From DATEFF01 sp964586395 (lineage in GTDB: Bacteria > Patescibacteriota > Saccharimonadia > Saccharimonadales > EFPC-124), in assembly GCA_964586395.1 (NCBI GenBank), contig CAZPGP010000013.1:1-25853 (forward strand): DNA of 25,853 nt. The letters run 5' to 3'. Below the pieces are notes generated by a model that saw nothing but the letters and a program-made list of their open reading frames with translations, was not told the DNA's origin and did no database searches. Positions 1-7,321 of the stretch are shown here, piece by piece (within the stretch, counting starts at the first letter, position 1; each line of letters starts with the position of its first letter). The translations under genes were made by a program, and so were the position numbers.

Positions 1-569
1 TAGTAGTCGATGCCCTTGTTGGCTAGGAATTTATCGTCAAAGTGGTGCTTGATCTTGGTCATGCGGGTCGCGATGTCGACCTTCTCGAACAACTCCTCAG
101 GGAAGTTGCGGCCGGTCATGCACAGGCTGGTCTTGGGGTGTTTGTTGGCGATCAAGTCCTCGAGCTCCTGCTGGCTAAGTAGGCCGTCGTGCACGGCGTT
201 ATTGATCTCGTCACAGATGACTAAGTCGTAGTCGCCGCTGGTGGCGCAGTGCAGGGCTTGCTTGTAGGTTTCGACGGCTGCGGCTTTGTGCTCGGTGCTA
301 CTGACATTTTTGGCGCTCATGTCGCCAGCGTTGTAGAAGCCCTTGCCGCCTTTAAAGAAATACAGGCGGTCTTCAAAGACTGGCTGAATCTGGTGGATGA
401 ATTTGTGCTCCCCCACTTCCCAGTGTTTGATGAACTGAATAAATGCTACTTTCCAGCCGTTGCCCAGCGCGCGGCACATCAGGCCGATACTGGCGCTGGT
501 TTTGCCTTTGCTGTCGCCGGTGTAAACCAATACGACGCTGTCTTTTGTCTTGTAATCTTCGAGTGCCAT
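1..569 (-). CDS. cobO: Cob(I)yrinic acid a,c-diamide adenosyltransferase, cut at the window edge
   Basis: Transfers the 5'-deoxyadenosyl group of ATP to cob(I)alamin or a corrinoid precursor, making adenosylcobalamin in the cytoplasm. Translating the minus strand from ATG at 569-567 gives an open frame of 189 codons to the window edge. The P-loop GDSKGKTSASIGLMCRALG lies at about residues 18-36, as usual for the CobA/BtuR/CobO family, followed by YDLVICDEINNA and NKHPKTSLCMTGR. The end, NKGIDY, matches the usual C-terminus of the family, and the last two visible bases (TA) would begin a stop codon, so probably only the final base is missing. An AAGGA ribosome site lies 7 nt upstream. The start is 10 nt after the stop of the glutaredoxin-like gene, so the two are probably one operon. 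No corrin synthesis genes are in view, so salvage is likely; adenosylcobalamin-dependent ribonucleotide reductase is a plausible client. Confidence 0.93.
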   Translation of the reverse strand, partial: MALEDYKTKDSVVLVYTGDSKGKTSASIGLMCRALGNGWKVAFIQFIKHWEVGEHKFIHQIQPVFEDRLYFFKGGKGFYNAGDMSAKNVSSTEHKAAAVETYKQALHCATSGDYDLVICDEINNAVHDGLLSQQELEDLIANKHPKTSLCMTGRNFPEELFEKVDIATRMTKIKHHFDDKFLANKGIDY

Positions 570-579
570 GGTGGTTCCT

Positions 580-840
580 TTAGTTACGTTCTCTGCGGTT
601 GTCTTCCAACGCGTCCTCGATCTTGGGGCGGTCAAACCCCACGACCACAGTATCGTTGATGGAAATAATAGGAGTAACGGCCTGACCCACCTCGGTCACG
701 ACAAACTCGTATGCCGCAGCATCGCTGGTGATGTCTTTCTCGGTAAAGTCGATGCCTTTATCCTTGAAATACTCCTTGGCCATGTGGCAGAAGGCGCAAG
801 ATGGCGAGGTGTAGATGGTGACATTTGGATTAGCGTTCAT
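580..840 (-). CDS. Glutaredoxin / NrdH-like redoxin
   Basis: An 86-residue single-domain thiol redoxin of the glutaredoxin/NrdH type, expected to deliver electrons in the cytoplasm. Visible features are the N-terminal strand NVTIYTSPSCAFC, a CxxC active site at C15-C18 (CAFC), and the cis-proline motif VTPIISINDTVVVGFD, which holds the substrate or glutathione. The reading frame stays open further upstream, but ATG at 840 is chosen because GGAGG (reverse of 850-854) lies 9 nt before it and the longer version has unrelated sequence. It is the first gene of a two-gene operon with the cobalamin adenosyltransferase and is divergent from the His-rich protein. NrdH-like redoxins reduce ribonucleotide reductase, which fits the B12 neighbour, but that link is inference. 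A general glutaredoxin is the alternative. Confidence 0.88.
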   Translation of the reverse strand: MNANPNVTIYTSPSCAFCHMAKEYFKDKGIDFTEKDITSDAAAYEFVVTEVGQAVTPIISINDTVVVGFDRPKIEDALEDNRRERN

Positions 841-862
841 GTTTGCGTGCCTCCGTAATTTC

Positions 863-872
863 AGTATATCAT
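863..872. promoter_or_regulatory. Overlapping divergent -10 boxes
   Basis: Only 39 bp separate the divergent starts at 840 and 880. On the minus strand TATACT (863-868) would start a transcript with a short leader containing GGAGG. On the plus strand TATCAT (867-872) ends 7 nt before ATG 880, and no ribosome site lies between them, which fits a leaderless message. The two boxes overlap, so the two directions may compete. No good -35 element is visible for either. Confidence 0.45.
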
Positions 873-879
873 CGTAAAT

Positions 880-1476
880 ATGAATAAGCGCACAGTCATC
901 ATTGCTATCGTCGGTGCAGTTGCGGGCGTCTTGGCTATCGGCGCGGTCCGGTTCTTTACGACCCACCCGCACGAGACGCATTACCACGCTAACTTCTCTG
1001 TCTATATAAATGGTGTCGAGCAGAAGTTCGACGGTCCGCAGTATTACCAGGAGGTTGCGGCTTGCGACTCGCACGATTCCCCGCTGACTCGTACGCACAT
1101 GCACGACGAGAACTCACATCTGGTGCACGTGCACGCTGACCTTGTGACGTGGGCGGATTTCTTTGGCAATCTCGGCTGGTCGCTCAATAACTCTATGTTA
1201 TATGACGGCACAACTGCGCACGTGAACGGCCAAGAGGGCAAGCTGCGGTTTCTGCTGAACGGTCAGCCGACACGCTCGATCGCTGGCGAAGTTATTGGCG
1301 ACCAAGACCGCCTACTGATCGACTTCAGTTCTGACGATGACGCGGCGCTCCAAGCTCGCGCTAAGGACGTACCATCTGACGCCAAGGAAGCCGACAACAC
1401 GAACGACCCTGCCGGCTGCAAGGGCGCGCACGAGCAAGACGTATGGACGCGACTGCGCCAGGCGTTCTTGTTCTAG
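880..1476 (+). CDS. His-rich membrane-anchored protein, function unknown
   Basis: A 198-residue protein not matched to a named family. One N-terminal hydrophobic segment (about residues 5-25, after MNKR) should anchor it with the rest outside the membrane. The exposed part begins with a histidine cluster (HPHETHYHANF) and has a second one, HMHDENSHLVHVHADLVTW, together with single cysteines, so metal binding is plausible but unproven. The later part has a ubiquitin-like or carboxypeptidase-like feel (GKLRFLLNGQPT, GDQDRLLIDF). The C-terminus is charged and ends in aromatic residues. No Shine-Dalgarno sequence precedes ATG 880, and a -10-like box ends 7 nt upstream, so it is probably translated from a leaderless message. 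Its TAG stop overlaps the stop of the convergent ccdA gene. The neighbours suggest a role in envelope redox or metal handling. Confidence 0.75.
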   Translation: MNKRTVIIAIVGAVAGVLAIGAVRFFTTHPHETHYHANFSVYINGVEQKFDGPQYYQEVAACDSHDSPLTRTHMHDENSHLVHVHADLVTWADFFGNLGWSLNNSMLYDGTTAHVNGQEGKLRFLLNGQPTRSIAGEVIGDQDRLLIDFSSDDDAALQARAKDVPSDAKEADNTNDPAGCKGAHEQDVWTRLRQAFLF

Positions 1477-2192
1477 CGGTTTAGGAACTGATTCTCAAAC
1501 GCAGAGATCGGGTCGTACCAACCACTCTGAACGACGAATGTTTGGACGGCCTTGTCGAGGCCAAACATCACGGCCAGGCCGACGAGTATAAAGATAATGG
1601 CGAGCGTTCGCTTGAACCAGCCGTGCGGGTTGCTGGCCCAGCCGAGTTTGTGGACAGCTTGTTGACCGAGCAGCCCGATCAGCAGCAGTACGGCGCTGAG
1701 CCCAACGGCGTACGCAATTAGATATATGAGTCCCTCGGCGAATGAAGCTGGCAGCACGCCGGCGACAATCAACGCGTATGTCGGGCTGCAACTACTGAAG
1801 ACCGGTCCGAGCGCCAGGCCAACCAGCACCGCGCCGAGCCAGCCTTGCTTCTGCGCGGCTCTGCCAAGCAACTTGTTGGACCCGAGATTGAACTTAACCG
1901 CCAGCTTCGCCCACGCTGTCTCGAACAGCAGGCTCAGGCCAAACAACAGCACGATTCCACCCGACAGAATCTGCCATACATACGGAGGAATCATGAGCAG
2001 CGACGTACTCGCCTTCAGCAGAAGCGTAAAGACAATGACCGACACTGCCAGGCTGGCCGTGATAATAACCGGTCGACGCCAATCCTTCGCGTTCAACGTC
2101 GAGCCGCCCACGATCACTGGCAGCAGCGGTAAAATACACGGCGCCAGCACGGTCAGCACGCCCGCGATAAACGAAACGATCAATAGTTCCAT
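1473..2192 (-). CDS. ccdA: CcdA/DsbD-family transmembrane electron transporter
   Basis: A 239-residue, roughly six-helix membrane protein of the CcdA/DsbD transmembrane family, which carries reducing equivalents from cytoplasmic thioredoxin across the membrane to extracytoplasmic thiol proteins. The two signature cysteines are present: C19 in VLAPCILPLLPVIVGG in the first helix and C135 in ALGPVFSSCSPTYALIVAG in the fourth, in the usual proline-rich contexts. The length is normal for the short CcdA form. The start follows the thioredoxin stop by 2 nt (TAA, TC, ATG) and has no strong ribosome site of its own, so translational coupling is likely. The anchored thioredoxin immediately upstream is the obvious partner and electron acceptor. 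The gene ends on a CTAG shared with the convergent His-rich gene. Confidence 0.93.
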   Translation of the reverse strand: MELLIVSFIAGVLTVLAPCILPLLPVIVGGSTLNAKDWRRPVIITASLAVSVIVFTLLLKASTSLLMIPPYVWQILSGGIVLLFGLSLLFETAWAKLAVKFNLGSNKLLGRAAQKQGWLGAVLVGLALGPVFSSCSPTYALIVAGVLPASFAEGLIYLIAYAVGLSAVLLLIGLLGQQAVHKLGWASNPHGWFKRTLAIIFILVGLAVMFGLDKAVQTFVVQSGWYDPISAFENQFLNR

Positions 2193-2194
2193 GA

Positions 2195-2680
2195 TTACAG
2201 CTTCAGGCCTTTAACGACGGCTTCGAGCGTAGTTGTGTAGTAGGCGTTGTATTTGTTGACCAACTTGCCGTTGGCGTCGACCTCGACGAATGTGGTCTGC
2301 TGCGTGACGCCGTACAGATTGCGGTAATAATATGACGTGTCGAAGTCGAGCTTATATATGGTGACGCCGGATGGGATTTTGCCGGCTGTTATGCTTTGGT
2401 CGAGTTCGCGGCACTGCGGGCACCACGGTGCGTGGAAGAAAATTACGCGGCGGGTTTTGCCGCTGGCCTGTTCGAAGTCACCGCCCTCAAAGGCTTTGTA
2501 TGTGCCTGGCTGTGGCGCTTCGGCTTGCTGGTTTGCGGGTTGGTCCTCGACGCGGGCCGGGAGATCGCTCGCTTGGTTTGCGCTCGGTGAGCTTGCTTTG
2601 TTGCCGGACAGCAGCAGATATGCAAATGCCGCCACGATTACTAGTACGACTCCACCTATAATTACCCAAGTTTTCTTCAT
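2195..2680 (-). CDS. Membrane-anchored thioredoxin-like protein (extracytoplasmic)
   Basis: A 161-residue protein with an N-terminal membrane segment (residues 5-25), a low-complexity Ala/Gln/Pro linker (about 28-58) and a thioredoxin fold. The active site is C87-P-Q-C90 in FFHAPWCPQCRELD. It is followed by the YKLDFD strand and the TQQTTFVEVDANGKLV segment, where thioredoxins usually carry a cis-Pro; here the equivalent looks like QTTF, with Thr in place of Pro. The domain should face outside the membrane, with CcdA (next gene, 2 nt away) keeping it reduced. Likely roles are disulfide reduction or isomerisation of surface proteins, or haem-protein maturation, although no cytochrome genes are in view. 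ATG 2680 has no ribosome site but has a TACAAT box 7 nt upstream, so the message is probably leaderless. Confidence 0.9.
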   Translation of the reverse strand: MKKTWVIIGGVVLVIVAAFAYLLLSGNKASSPSANQASDLPARVEDQPANQQAEAPQPGTYKAFEGGDFEQASGKTRRVIFFHAPWCPQCRELDQSITAGKIPSGVTIYKLDFDTSYYYRNLYGVTQQTTFVEVDANGKLVNKYNAYYTTTLEAVVKGLKL

Positions 2681-2687
2681 ATATATA

Positions 2688-2693
2688 ATTGTA
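2688..2693 (-). promoter_or_regulatory. -10 box of a leaderless promoter for the thioredoxin-ccdA pair
   Basis: Read on the minus strand, TACAAT is followed by seven bases (TATATAT) and then ATG 2680. That spacing puts transcription initiation at or next to the start codon. No Shine-Dalgarno sequence is present. The -35 region at the right distance is a poor match (TCAGTT). Confidence 0.6.
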
Positions 2694-2704
2694 TCAGACG
2701 GGGA

Positions 2705-2733
2705 TTGTCTAACTGAGGTCTATCTGGTATAGT
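2705..2733 (+). promoter_or_regulatory. Promoter of the ATP synthase operon
   Basis: TTGTCT (2705-2710), a 17 bp spacer, then TATAGT (2728-2733), with a TGG just before the -10 box that fits an extended TGn element. Initiation near 2740 would leave a leader of about 65 nt containing AAGGGGG (2791-2797) before atpB. It lies back to back with the thioredoxin-ccdA promoter. Confidence 0.72.
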
Positions 2734-2804
2734 CCAGGGGAAGTGAAGACACAAATTATACCTTCAGTTACTGCTGTTATTGTGCCTTGCAAGGGGGCTG
2801 ATTC

Positions 2805-3644
2805 ATGATCAGCTTTTTTGCTGCCTCAGAGGGCGTGCCCCTCGCCGCCGAACCAGTTTTCCACATTGGTTCATTTGCCGTCACCAACTCTATGGTGCTG
2901 GGCGTTATCATTGCCGCTTTGGTAGCGACAATGTTTATTGCCGCGCGCGTTCGTAGCACTTTGCGACCAAAGTCTAAGTTTGCGTTTGGCGTTGAGCAGA
3001 TCGTTGAGTTCATCCTCAACATTGCCGAGCAGAACTTTGGCGACCGCAAGAAGGCTTTGCGTCATTTACCGCTGCTGCTCACCCTCTTTACGTTTATTCT
3101 GTTTAGCAACTTGACCGGCCTGATTCCTGGTGTTGGCACGATTACTATCACAACCCATGAAGGCGCTGTGCCGCTGCTGCGTGCATTTACGACCGACCTT
3201 AACGCGACGCTGGCGTTGGCTATCCTGTCTATTGGCTTGGTGCAGTTCTACGCTATCAAGGAGCTGGGTGTTCTCGGCCGCCTGAAGCACTTCTTTACCG
3301 ACAAGCCATACAACCCGATGAACTTCTTCCTCGGCCTGGTAGAAGTATTGAGCGAATTCATTCGCATCCTGACCCTGAGCATGCGTCTCTTTGGTGTTAT
3401 CTACGCCGGCGAGGTGCTGATCCACGTGATCGGCGGTGTGGCTGGCAACTTCGGCTGGGCTGCAACGCTGCCTATTTACCTGCTGGAAGTGTTCTTTAGC
3501 GCTATCCAGGCCTACATTTTTGTGATGCTGACGACTGTATACCTTGCGACTGCCACCAGTCATTCCGAGGACCATGAGGACCTCTCCGAATCCGAACACT
3601 CCCCTGTTATTGCCCCCAAAGCTGCAGGAAGTGATGCAAAGTAA
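2805..3644 (+). CDS. atpB: F1Fo ATP synthase subunit a
   Basis: Membrane stator subunit that forms the two half-channels passing protons to and from the c-ring. It has 279 residues and about five to six hydrophobic segments. The essential arginine is visible as R194 in ILTLSMRLFGVIYAGEVL, facing the c-ring carboxylate. Other family marks are FILFSNLTGLIPG in an early helix, and the last helix SAIQAYIFVMLTTVYLATA. The C-terminal tail (about residues 251-279) is hydrophilic and rich in Glu/His/Ser, longer than in many homologues. ATG 2805 has a strong AAGGGGG ribosome site 7 nt upstream. First gene of the atpBEFHAGDC operon; no atpI precedes it. Confidence 0.97.
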   Translation: MISFFAASEGVPLAAEPVFHIGSFAVTNSMVLGVIIAALVATMFIAARVRSTLRPKSKFAFGVEQIVEFILNIAEQNFGDRKKALRHLPLLLTLFTFILFSNLTGLIPGVGTITITTHEGAVPLLRAFTTDLNATLALAILSIGLVQFYAIKELGVLGRLKHFFTDKPYNPMNFFLGLVEVLSEFIRILTLSMRLFGVIYAGEVLIHVIGGVAGNFGWAATLPIYLLEVFFSAIQAYIFVMLTTVYLATATSHSEDHEDLSESEHSPVIAPKAAGSDAK

Positions 3645-3670
3645 GTAAGTTAATTTAAGGAGAAATAGTA

Positions 3671-3886
3671 ATGGAAGTAGATCCTAACCTGATCAAAGGT
3701 TTGACCATCGCCGTAGGTGCCCTTGGCCCAGCCCTGGGTGTTGCCCTGATTGGTGCTGCTGCAGTTAAGGCTGTTGGCCGCAACCCAGAAGTACAAGGTA
3801 AGGTGCTATCGACTGCATTCGTAATGGCTGGTCTGGTTGATGCCGTCCTGGCCTTCGTTCTGTTGATCGTATTCACCACTAACTAG
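3671..3886 (+). CDS. atpE: F1Fo ATP synthase subunit c
   Basis: A 71-residue hairpin proteolipid that assembles into the rotor ring. Helix 1 carries the small-residue pattern GALGPALGVALIGAAAVKAVG, the polar loop is R37-N-P-E40, and the ion-carrying carboxylate is D57 in helix 2 (VMAGLVDAVLAFVLLIVF). The carboxylate is Asp, and I do not see the Gln in helix 1 or the Glu-Ser pair of sodium-binding rings, so proton coupling is the better guess. AAGGAGAAAT provides a good ribosome site before ATG 3671. It sits 26 nt after atpB and 18 nt before atpF. Confidence 0.97.
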   Translation: MEVDPNLIKGLTIAVGALGPALGVALIGAAAVKAVGRNPEVQGKVLSTAFVMAGLVDAVLAFVLLIVFTTN

Positions 3887-3904
3887 TAGAACCGGAGTTC
3901 CTGA

Positions 3905-4465
3905 GTGATTCATATACTAACTAACGTTGCTGACGCCGGTCACGAAGCTGCTGAACAAGCAGGCGGTTTGGCTGCACTTGGTTTGGACGTTAAGTCCTTC
4001 CTGTTCCAGCTGATCACCTTTGTCCTGCTGCTTCTGATCCTGCGCAAGTGGGCCTTCCCTGTTCTGGTAAAGACGCTCGAAGACCGACGCATTGCCGTCG
4101 AGAAGAGTATCGACCAAGCCAAGCACACCGAAGCCGCTATGCAGGACGCCGAGAAGAAGATCGCTGCGTTGCTGGTTGAAGCTCGCGACGAAGCTGCCGA
4201 CCTCGTGGCCGCCGGTCATCGCGAAGCCGCAAAGATGGTAGAAGAGGCTGAAGCCAAAGCTGCCCAGCGCGCTGAGCACATCGTCAAGGAAGCACACGCC
4301 AGCATGGAGCACGAAATCTCCAAGGCCAAGGTTGCCCTTCAGAAGGAGACTGCTGAACTGGTCGCCGCCGCAACGGGTGTGATTTTGAAAGAAAAGGTCG
4401 ACGCAGGCAAAAACGCCGAGCTGATTTCGAAGGCCCTCAAGTCTTCGGAAAAGGACGGAAAGTAG
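3905..4465 (+). CDS. atpF: F1Fo ATP synthase subunit b
   Basis: Peripheral stalk subunit of 186 residues. It starts with a short extracytoplasmic part (about residues 1-30), one membrane helix (about 31-47, SFLFQLITFVLLLLILRKW), then a long charged coiled coil, for example HTEAAMQDAEKKIAALLVEA and AAKMVEEAEAKAAQRAEHIV, that runs to F1. The start codon is GTG at 3905, supported by CGGAG about 8 nt upstream; no in-frame ATG is better placed. Alanine and glutamate heptads continue to the C-terminus, which would bind subunit delta. There is one copy of b and no b' gene. Confidence 0.96.
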   Translation: MIHILTNVADAGHEAAEQAGGLAALGLDVKSFLFQLITFVLLLLILRKWAFPVLVKTLEDRRIAVEKSIDQAKHTEAAMQDAEKKIAALLVEARDEAADLVAAGHREAAKMVEEAEAKAAQRAEHIVKEAHASMEHEISKAKVALQKETAELVAAATGVILKEKVDAGKNAELISKALKSSEKDGK

Positions 4466-4469
4466 ATCC

Positions 4470-4886
4470 ATGCACAAAGTCTCTCGCCGCCGTTTAGCCT
4501 CGACCGTCGCCCAGCTACTACGTGAGCGCCCGCAAGATCGCAGCCACACGCTGCAGATGCTGGCCGCTTACCTGGTCGTCCACAAACAACAGAAGCAAGT
4601 TGACTTGCTGCTGCTCGATATTGCCCATGAACTAGCCGTTACCGATGGTCATCTGTACGCCGAGGTTAACTCTGCTCACCCGCTCGACGCGGCAGCACGA
4701 GCTGAACTCACCAGCTATCTGACCAAAGCCACCGGTGCTAAGGCCGTGGAGCTGAACGAGCAAGTAGATGCCGACCTGCTGGCTGGCCTGGTGGTACGAA
4801 CCGCCGACCAAGAGCTGGACACCAGCGCCCGAACCAAGCTGGACAAACTTAGTAGCCTGAATGTAAATACGAGCAGAGAGACATAG
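4470..4886 (+). CDS. atpH: F1Fo ATP synthase subunit delta, short form
   Basis: Recognised mainly by position between atpF and atpA and by its C-terminal half, which ends in the delta-like signature AGLVVRTADQELDTSARTKLDKL. At 138 residues it is about 40 short of the usual 175-180. The N-terminal helical domain that caps the alpha subunits seems compressed (MHKVSRRRLASTVAQLLRERP onward). It should link F1 to subunit b. ATG 4470 is 4 nt after the atpF stop with GGAAAG upstream, so coupling to atpF is likely. The frame is intact and there is no sign of a frameshift, so the shortness looks like a lineage property rather than damage. Confidence 0.88.
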   Translation: MHKVSRRRLASTVAQLLRERPQDRSHTLQMLAAYLVVHKQQKQVDLLLLDIAHELAVTDGHLYAEVNSAHPLDAAARAELTSYLTKATGAKAVELNEQVDADLLAGLVVRTADQELDTSARTKLDKLSSLNVNTSRET

Positions 4887-4899
4887 GAGAATTAAATAG

Positions 4900-6429
4900 A
4901 TGGCAGAAGTATCAGTAAAAGAACTATCCGGTGAGCTCCAGGCTGCTATTGAGCAGCTCAAGAGCGAGCGTGGCCTAGAGGAAGTTGGTATCGTTACCCG
5001 CATTGGTGACGGTGTGGCTTGGGTGTATGGTCTGACCAGTGCTGGATTTAACGAAGTTATTATCATCGAAGGTAAGGACGGTAAGCCTATCGAGGCCTTC
5101 GCCCTGAACTTGATGGAAGACGAAATCGGCGCAGTGCTGCTGGGTGACGACTCTCAGGTCGTGGCCGGTGCAAGCGCTAAGTTGAGCGGAAAGGTTGTTG
5201 AGGTTCCTGTTGGTCCTGAGCTCCTGGGCCGCGTTGTTGACCCGCTCGGTCGCCCACTCGACGGTGGCCCAGCTATCAAGACCAAGCAAAACGGCTTGAT
5301 CGAGCGCGCCGCTCCTGGCGTCATGGACCGCAAGTCGGTTCATGAACCACTCATGACCGGCCTCATGGCCATCGATACCATGATCCCAATCGGTCGTGGC
5401 CAGCGTGAGCTGATCATTGGTGACCGCCAGACTGGTAAGACTGCAATCGCGATCGACACCATGATCAACCAGGGTCGCCAAAAGACTGGCATCATCAACA
5501 TCTACGTTGCTGTTGGTCAGAAGCTCAGCAAGATCGCTCGCCTCGTTGAGCGCCTCAAGCGCGAAGGCGTGATGGAGCAGACGATTATCATTGCAACCAG
5601 CCCCGCCGACCCAGCTTCATTGCTGTATCTGGCGCCTTACGCTGGTACTGCGATTGGTGAGTACTTCCGCGATAACAAACAGCACGCGCTGATCATCTAC
5701 GATGACCTTTCTAAGCACGCTGCCGCCTACCGCCAGATGTCACTGCTGCTCCGTCGCCCACCGGGCCGCGAAGCGTATCCTGGTGACGTTTTCTACCTGC
5801 ACTCTCGTCTTCTGGAGCGTTCAGCTAAGTTGAGTGACGCACTCGGTGCTGGCTCACTGACTGCGCTGCCGATCATTGAGACTCAGGCCGGTGACATCTC
5901 TGCCTACATTCCAACCAACGTGATCTCGATCACCGACGGTCAGATCTTCCTCGAAACAAACCTGTTCTACCAGGGTATCCGCCCAGCTATTTCTGTTGGT
6001 CTGTCAGTCTCTCGCGTGGGTGGTTCTGCTCAGACTAAGGCCGTGAAGAGCGTGAGTGGTTCACTCCGCCTCGACCTCGCGCAATTCCGTGAACTTGCTG
6101 CCTTTACCCAGTTCAGCACCGACCTCGATGCCGACACTAAGAAGCGCATCAACCGCGGTCAGCGCCTGACCGAACTCCTGAAGCAACCCCAGTACAGCCC
6201 GCTCAGCATATGGGAGCAGACCGCTACCCTGGTTGCCGCAACTGACGGTGTCTTCGACGACGTTCCAATGGACAAGATCGCTGCCGCTCAGCACGCTCTG
6301 CTTGCGATTCTCGAATCTGAGCACAAGAGCAAGATGAACGATCTGAACAAGGGCGACAAGCCAGAGGACGCAACCAAAGAGTTGATCCTGAAGGAAGCTA
6401 AAAAAGTTGCGAAAGGCTACAGCGCCTAG
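4900..6429 (+). CDS. atpA: F1Fo ATP synthase subunit alpha
   Basis: Non-catalytic nucleotide-binding subunit of F1, 509 residues, full length. The P-loop is GDRQTGKT (residues 174-181). The arginine finger that completes the catalytic site on beta is R372 in SVSRVGGSAQTK. The N-terminal beta-barrel is visible around GVAWVYGLTSAGFNEV, and the C-terminal helical domain begins near LAQFRELAAFTQF. TAGGAGAA precedes ATG 4900 at a normal distance, 13 nt after the delta stop. Very similar in layout to typical bacterial alpha subunits, with nothing missing. Confidence 0.98.
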   Translation: MAEVSVKELSGELQAAIEQLKSERGLEEVGIVTRIGDGVAWVYGLTSAGFNEVIIIEGKDGKPIEAFALNLMEDEIGAVLLGDDSQVVAGASAKLSGKVVEVPVGPELLGRVVDPLGRPLDGGPAIKTKQNGLIERAAPGVMDRKSVHEPLMTGLMAIDTMIPIGRGQRELIIGDRQTGKTAIAIDTMINQGRQKTGIINIYVAVGQKLSKIARLVERLKREGVMEQTIIIATSPADPASLLYLAPYAGTAIGEYFRDNKQHALIIYDDLSKHAAAYRQMSLLLRRPPGREAYPGDVFYLHSRLLERSAKLSDALGAGSLTALPIIETQAGDISAYIPTNVISITDGQIFLETNLFYQGIRPAISVGLSVSRVGGSAQTKAVKSVSGSLRLDLAQFRELAAFTQFSTDLDADTKKRINRGQRLTELLKQPQYSPLSIWEQTATLVAATDGVFDDVPMDKIAAAQHALLAILESEHKSKMNDLNKGDKPEDATKELILKEAKKVAKGYSA

Positions 6430-6440
6430 AGGCATACATT

Positions 6441-7310
6441 ATGGCATCTACCCAGCTCATCAAATCCCGCATTCGTTCCGTCAAGAACACTCGCCAGATC
6501 ACCAAGGCGATGCAGTTAGTGGCGGCTAGCAAAATGCGCAAGGCTCAGGAAGCTGCGGGCCAGACTCGCTACTTCAGCCAGACGGCGCGCGAGCTTCTGA
6601 CTCGTCTGCGTCAGCTGGTGGATATTGAGCAGTACGAACTGTACCGCACTCGTGAGGTGAAGGCTCGCCTAACGATCCTCATCACCAGCGATCGCGGCCT
6701 GGCCGGCGCATACGACAGCAACGCGCTGAAGATGTACCTCACTGGCCTCAAGGAAGACCAAGCCAAGGGCGTGAAGAATTACACCATCGCAATCGGCCGC
6801 AAAGGCTCTCACCTCGCCTCTCGTCTCGATGGCGTAGAGACAGTTGGCGCGTATAGCGACTTCCCTGCCAACCCTGGTGCCAACGAGCTCCGTCCGATTG
6901 TGTCTGCTGCGGTCCAGATGTTTGTCGAGCAGACAGTTGATGTTGTCGATATCATCTACACCCAATTCAAGTCGACGGTGGTCCAGCAGACTCAAACCAT
7001 GCGTATTCTACCTGCTGGTTTTGAGGAAGCTGAGGTGACCGAGCAGATGCGACTGGCCGAGTTTGAGCCAAGCGAAGAAGCCGTCCTGCAGAACGCTACC
7101 CTGCGCCTGCTGGAAGCCCAGCTGCTCCAGACCCTGTTGGAGTCGTTTGCCTCTGAAGAGTCCATGCGTATGCTGGCCATGAAGAACGCAACCGACAATG
7201 CCAACGAGTTGGTAGATGACCTAACCCTAGTATTTAACAATGCCCGTCAGGCCGCGATTACCCAAGAGTTGGCCGAAATCACCGGCGGCGCAGAAGCGAT
7301 GAGCGAATAA
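6441..7310 (+). CDS. atpG: F1Fo ATP synthase subunit gamma
   Basis: Central rotor shaft of F1, 289 residues. The N-terminal helix STQLIKSRIRSVKNTRQITK, with AMQLVAASKMRKAQ after it, is the classic gamma signature. The C-terminal helix MLAMKNATDNANELVDDL and the following NNARQAAITQELAEITGGAEA form the other half of the coiled coil. The middle Rossmann-like domain includes ILITSDRGLAGAYDSN. AGAGG lies 8 nt before ATG 6441, and the gap to atpA is 11 nt. The size is normal. Confidence 0.98.
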   Translation: MASTQLIKSRIRSVKNTRQITKAMQLVAASKMRKAQEAAGQTRYFSQTARELLTRLRQLVDIEQYELYRTREVKARLTILITSDRGLAGAYDSNALKMYLTGLKEDQAKGVKNYTIAIGRKGSHLASRLDGVETVGAYSDFPANPGANELRPIVSAAVQMFVEQTVDVVDIIYTQFKSTVVQQTQTMRILPAGFEEAEVTEQMRLAEFEPSEEAVLQNATLRLLEAQLLQTLLESFASEESMRMLAMKNATDNANELVDDLTLVFNNARQAAITQELAEITGGAEAMSE

Positions 7311-7321
7311 GGAGAATGACA

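Noticed and set aside
3671..3886. Sodium-dependent c-ring
   Set aside because: The carboxylate is Asp57 and the helix 1 Gln plus Glu-Ser signature of sodium rings is not seen.
7316..7321. Upstream ATG for atpD
   Set aside because: The AAGGAG site ends 1 nt before it, too close for initiation; ATG 7322 has normal spacing.
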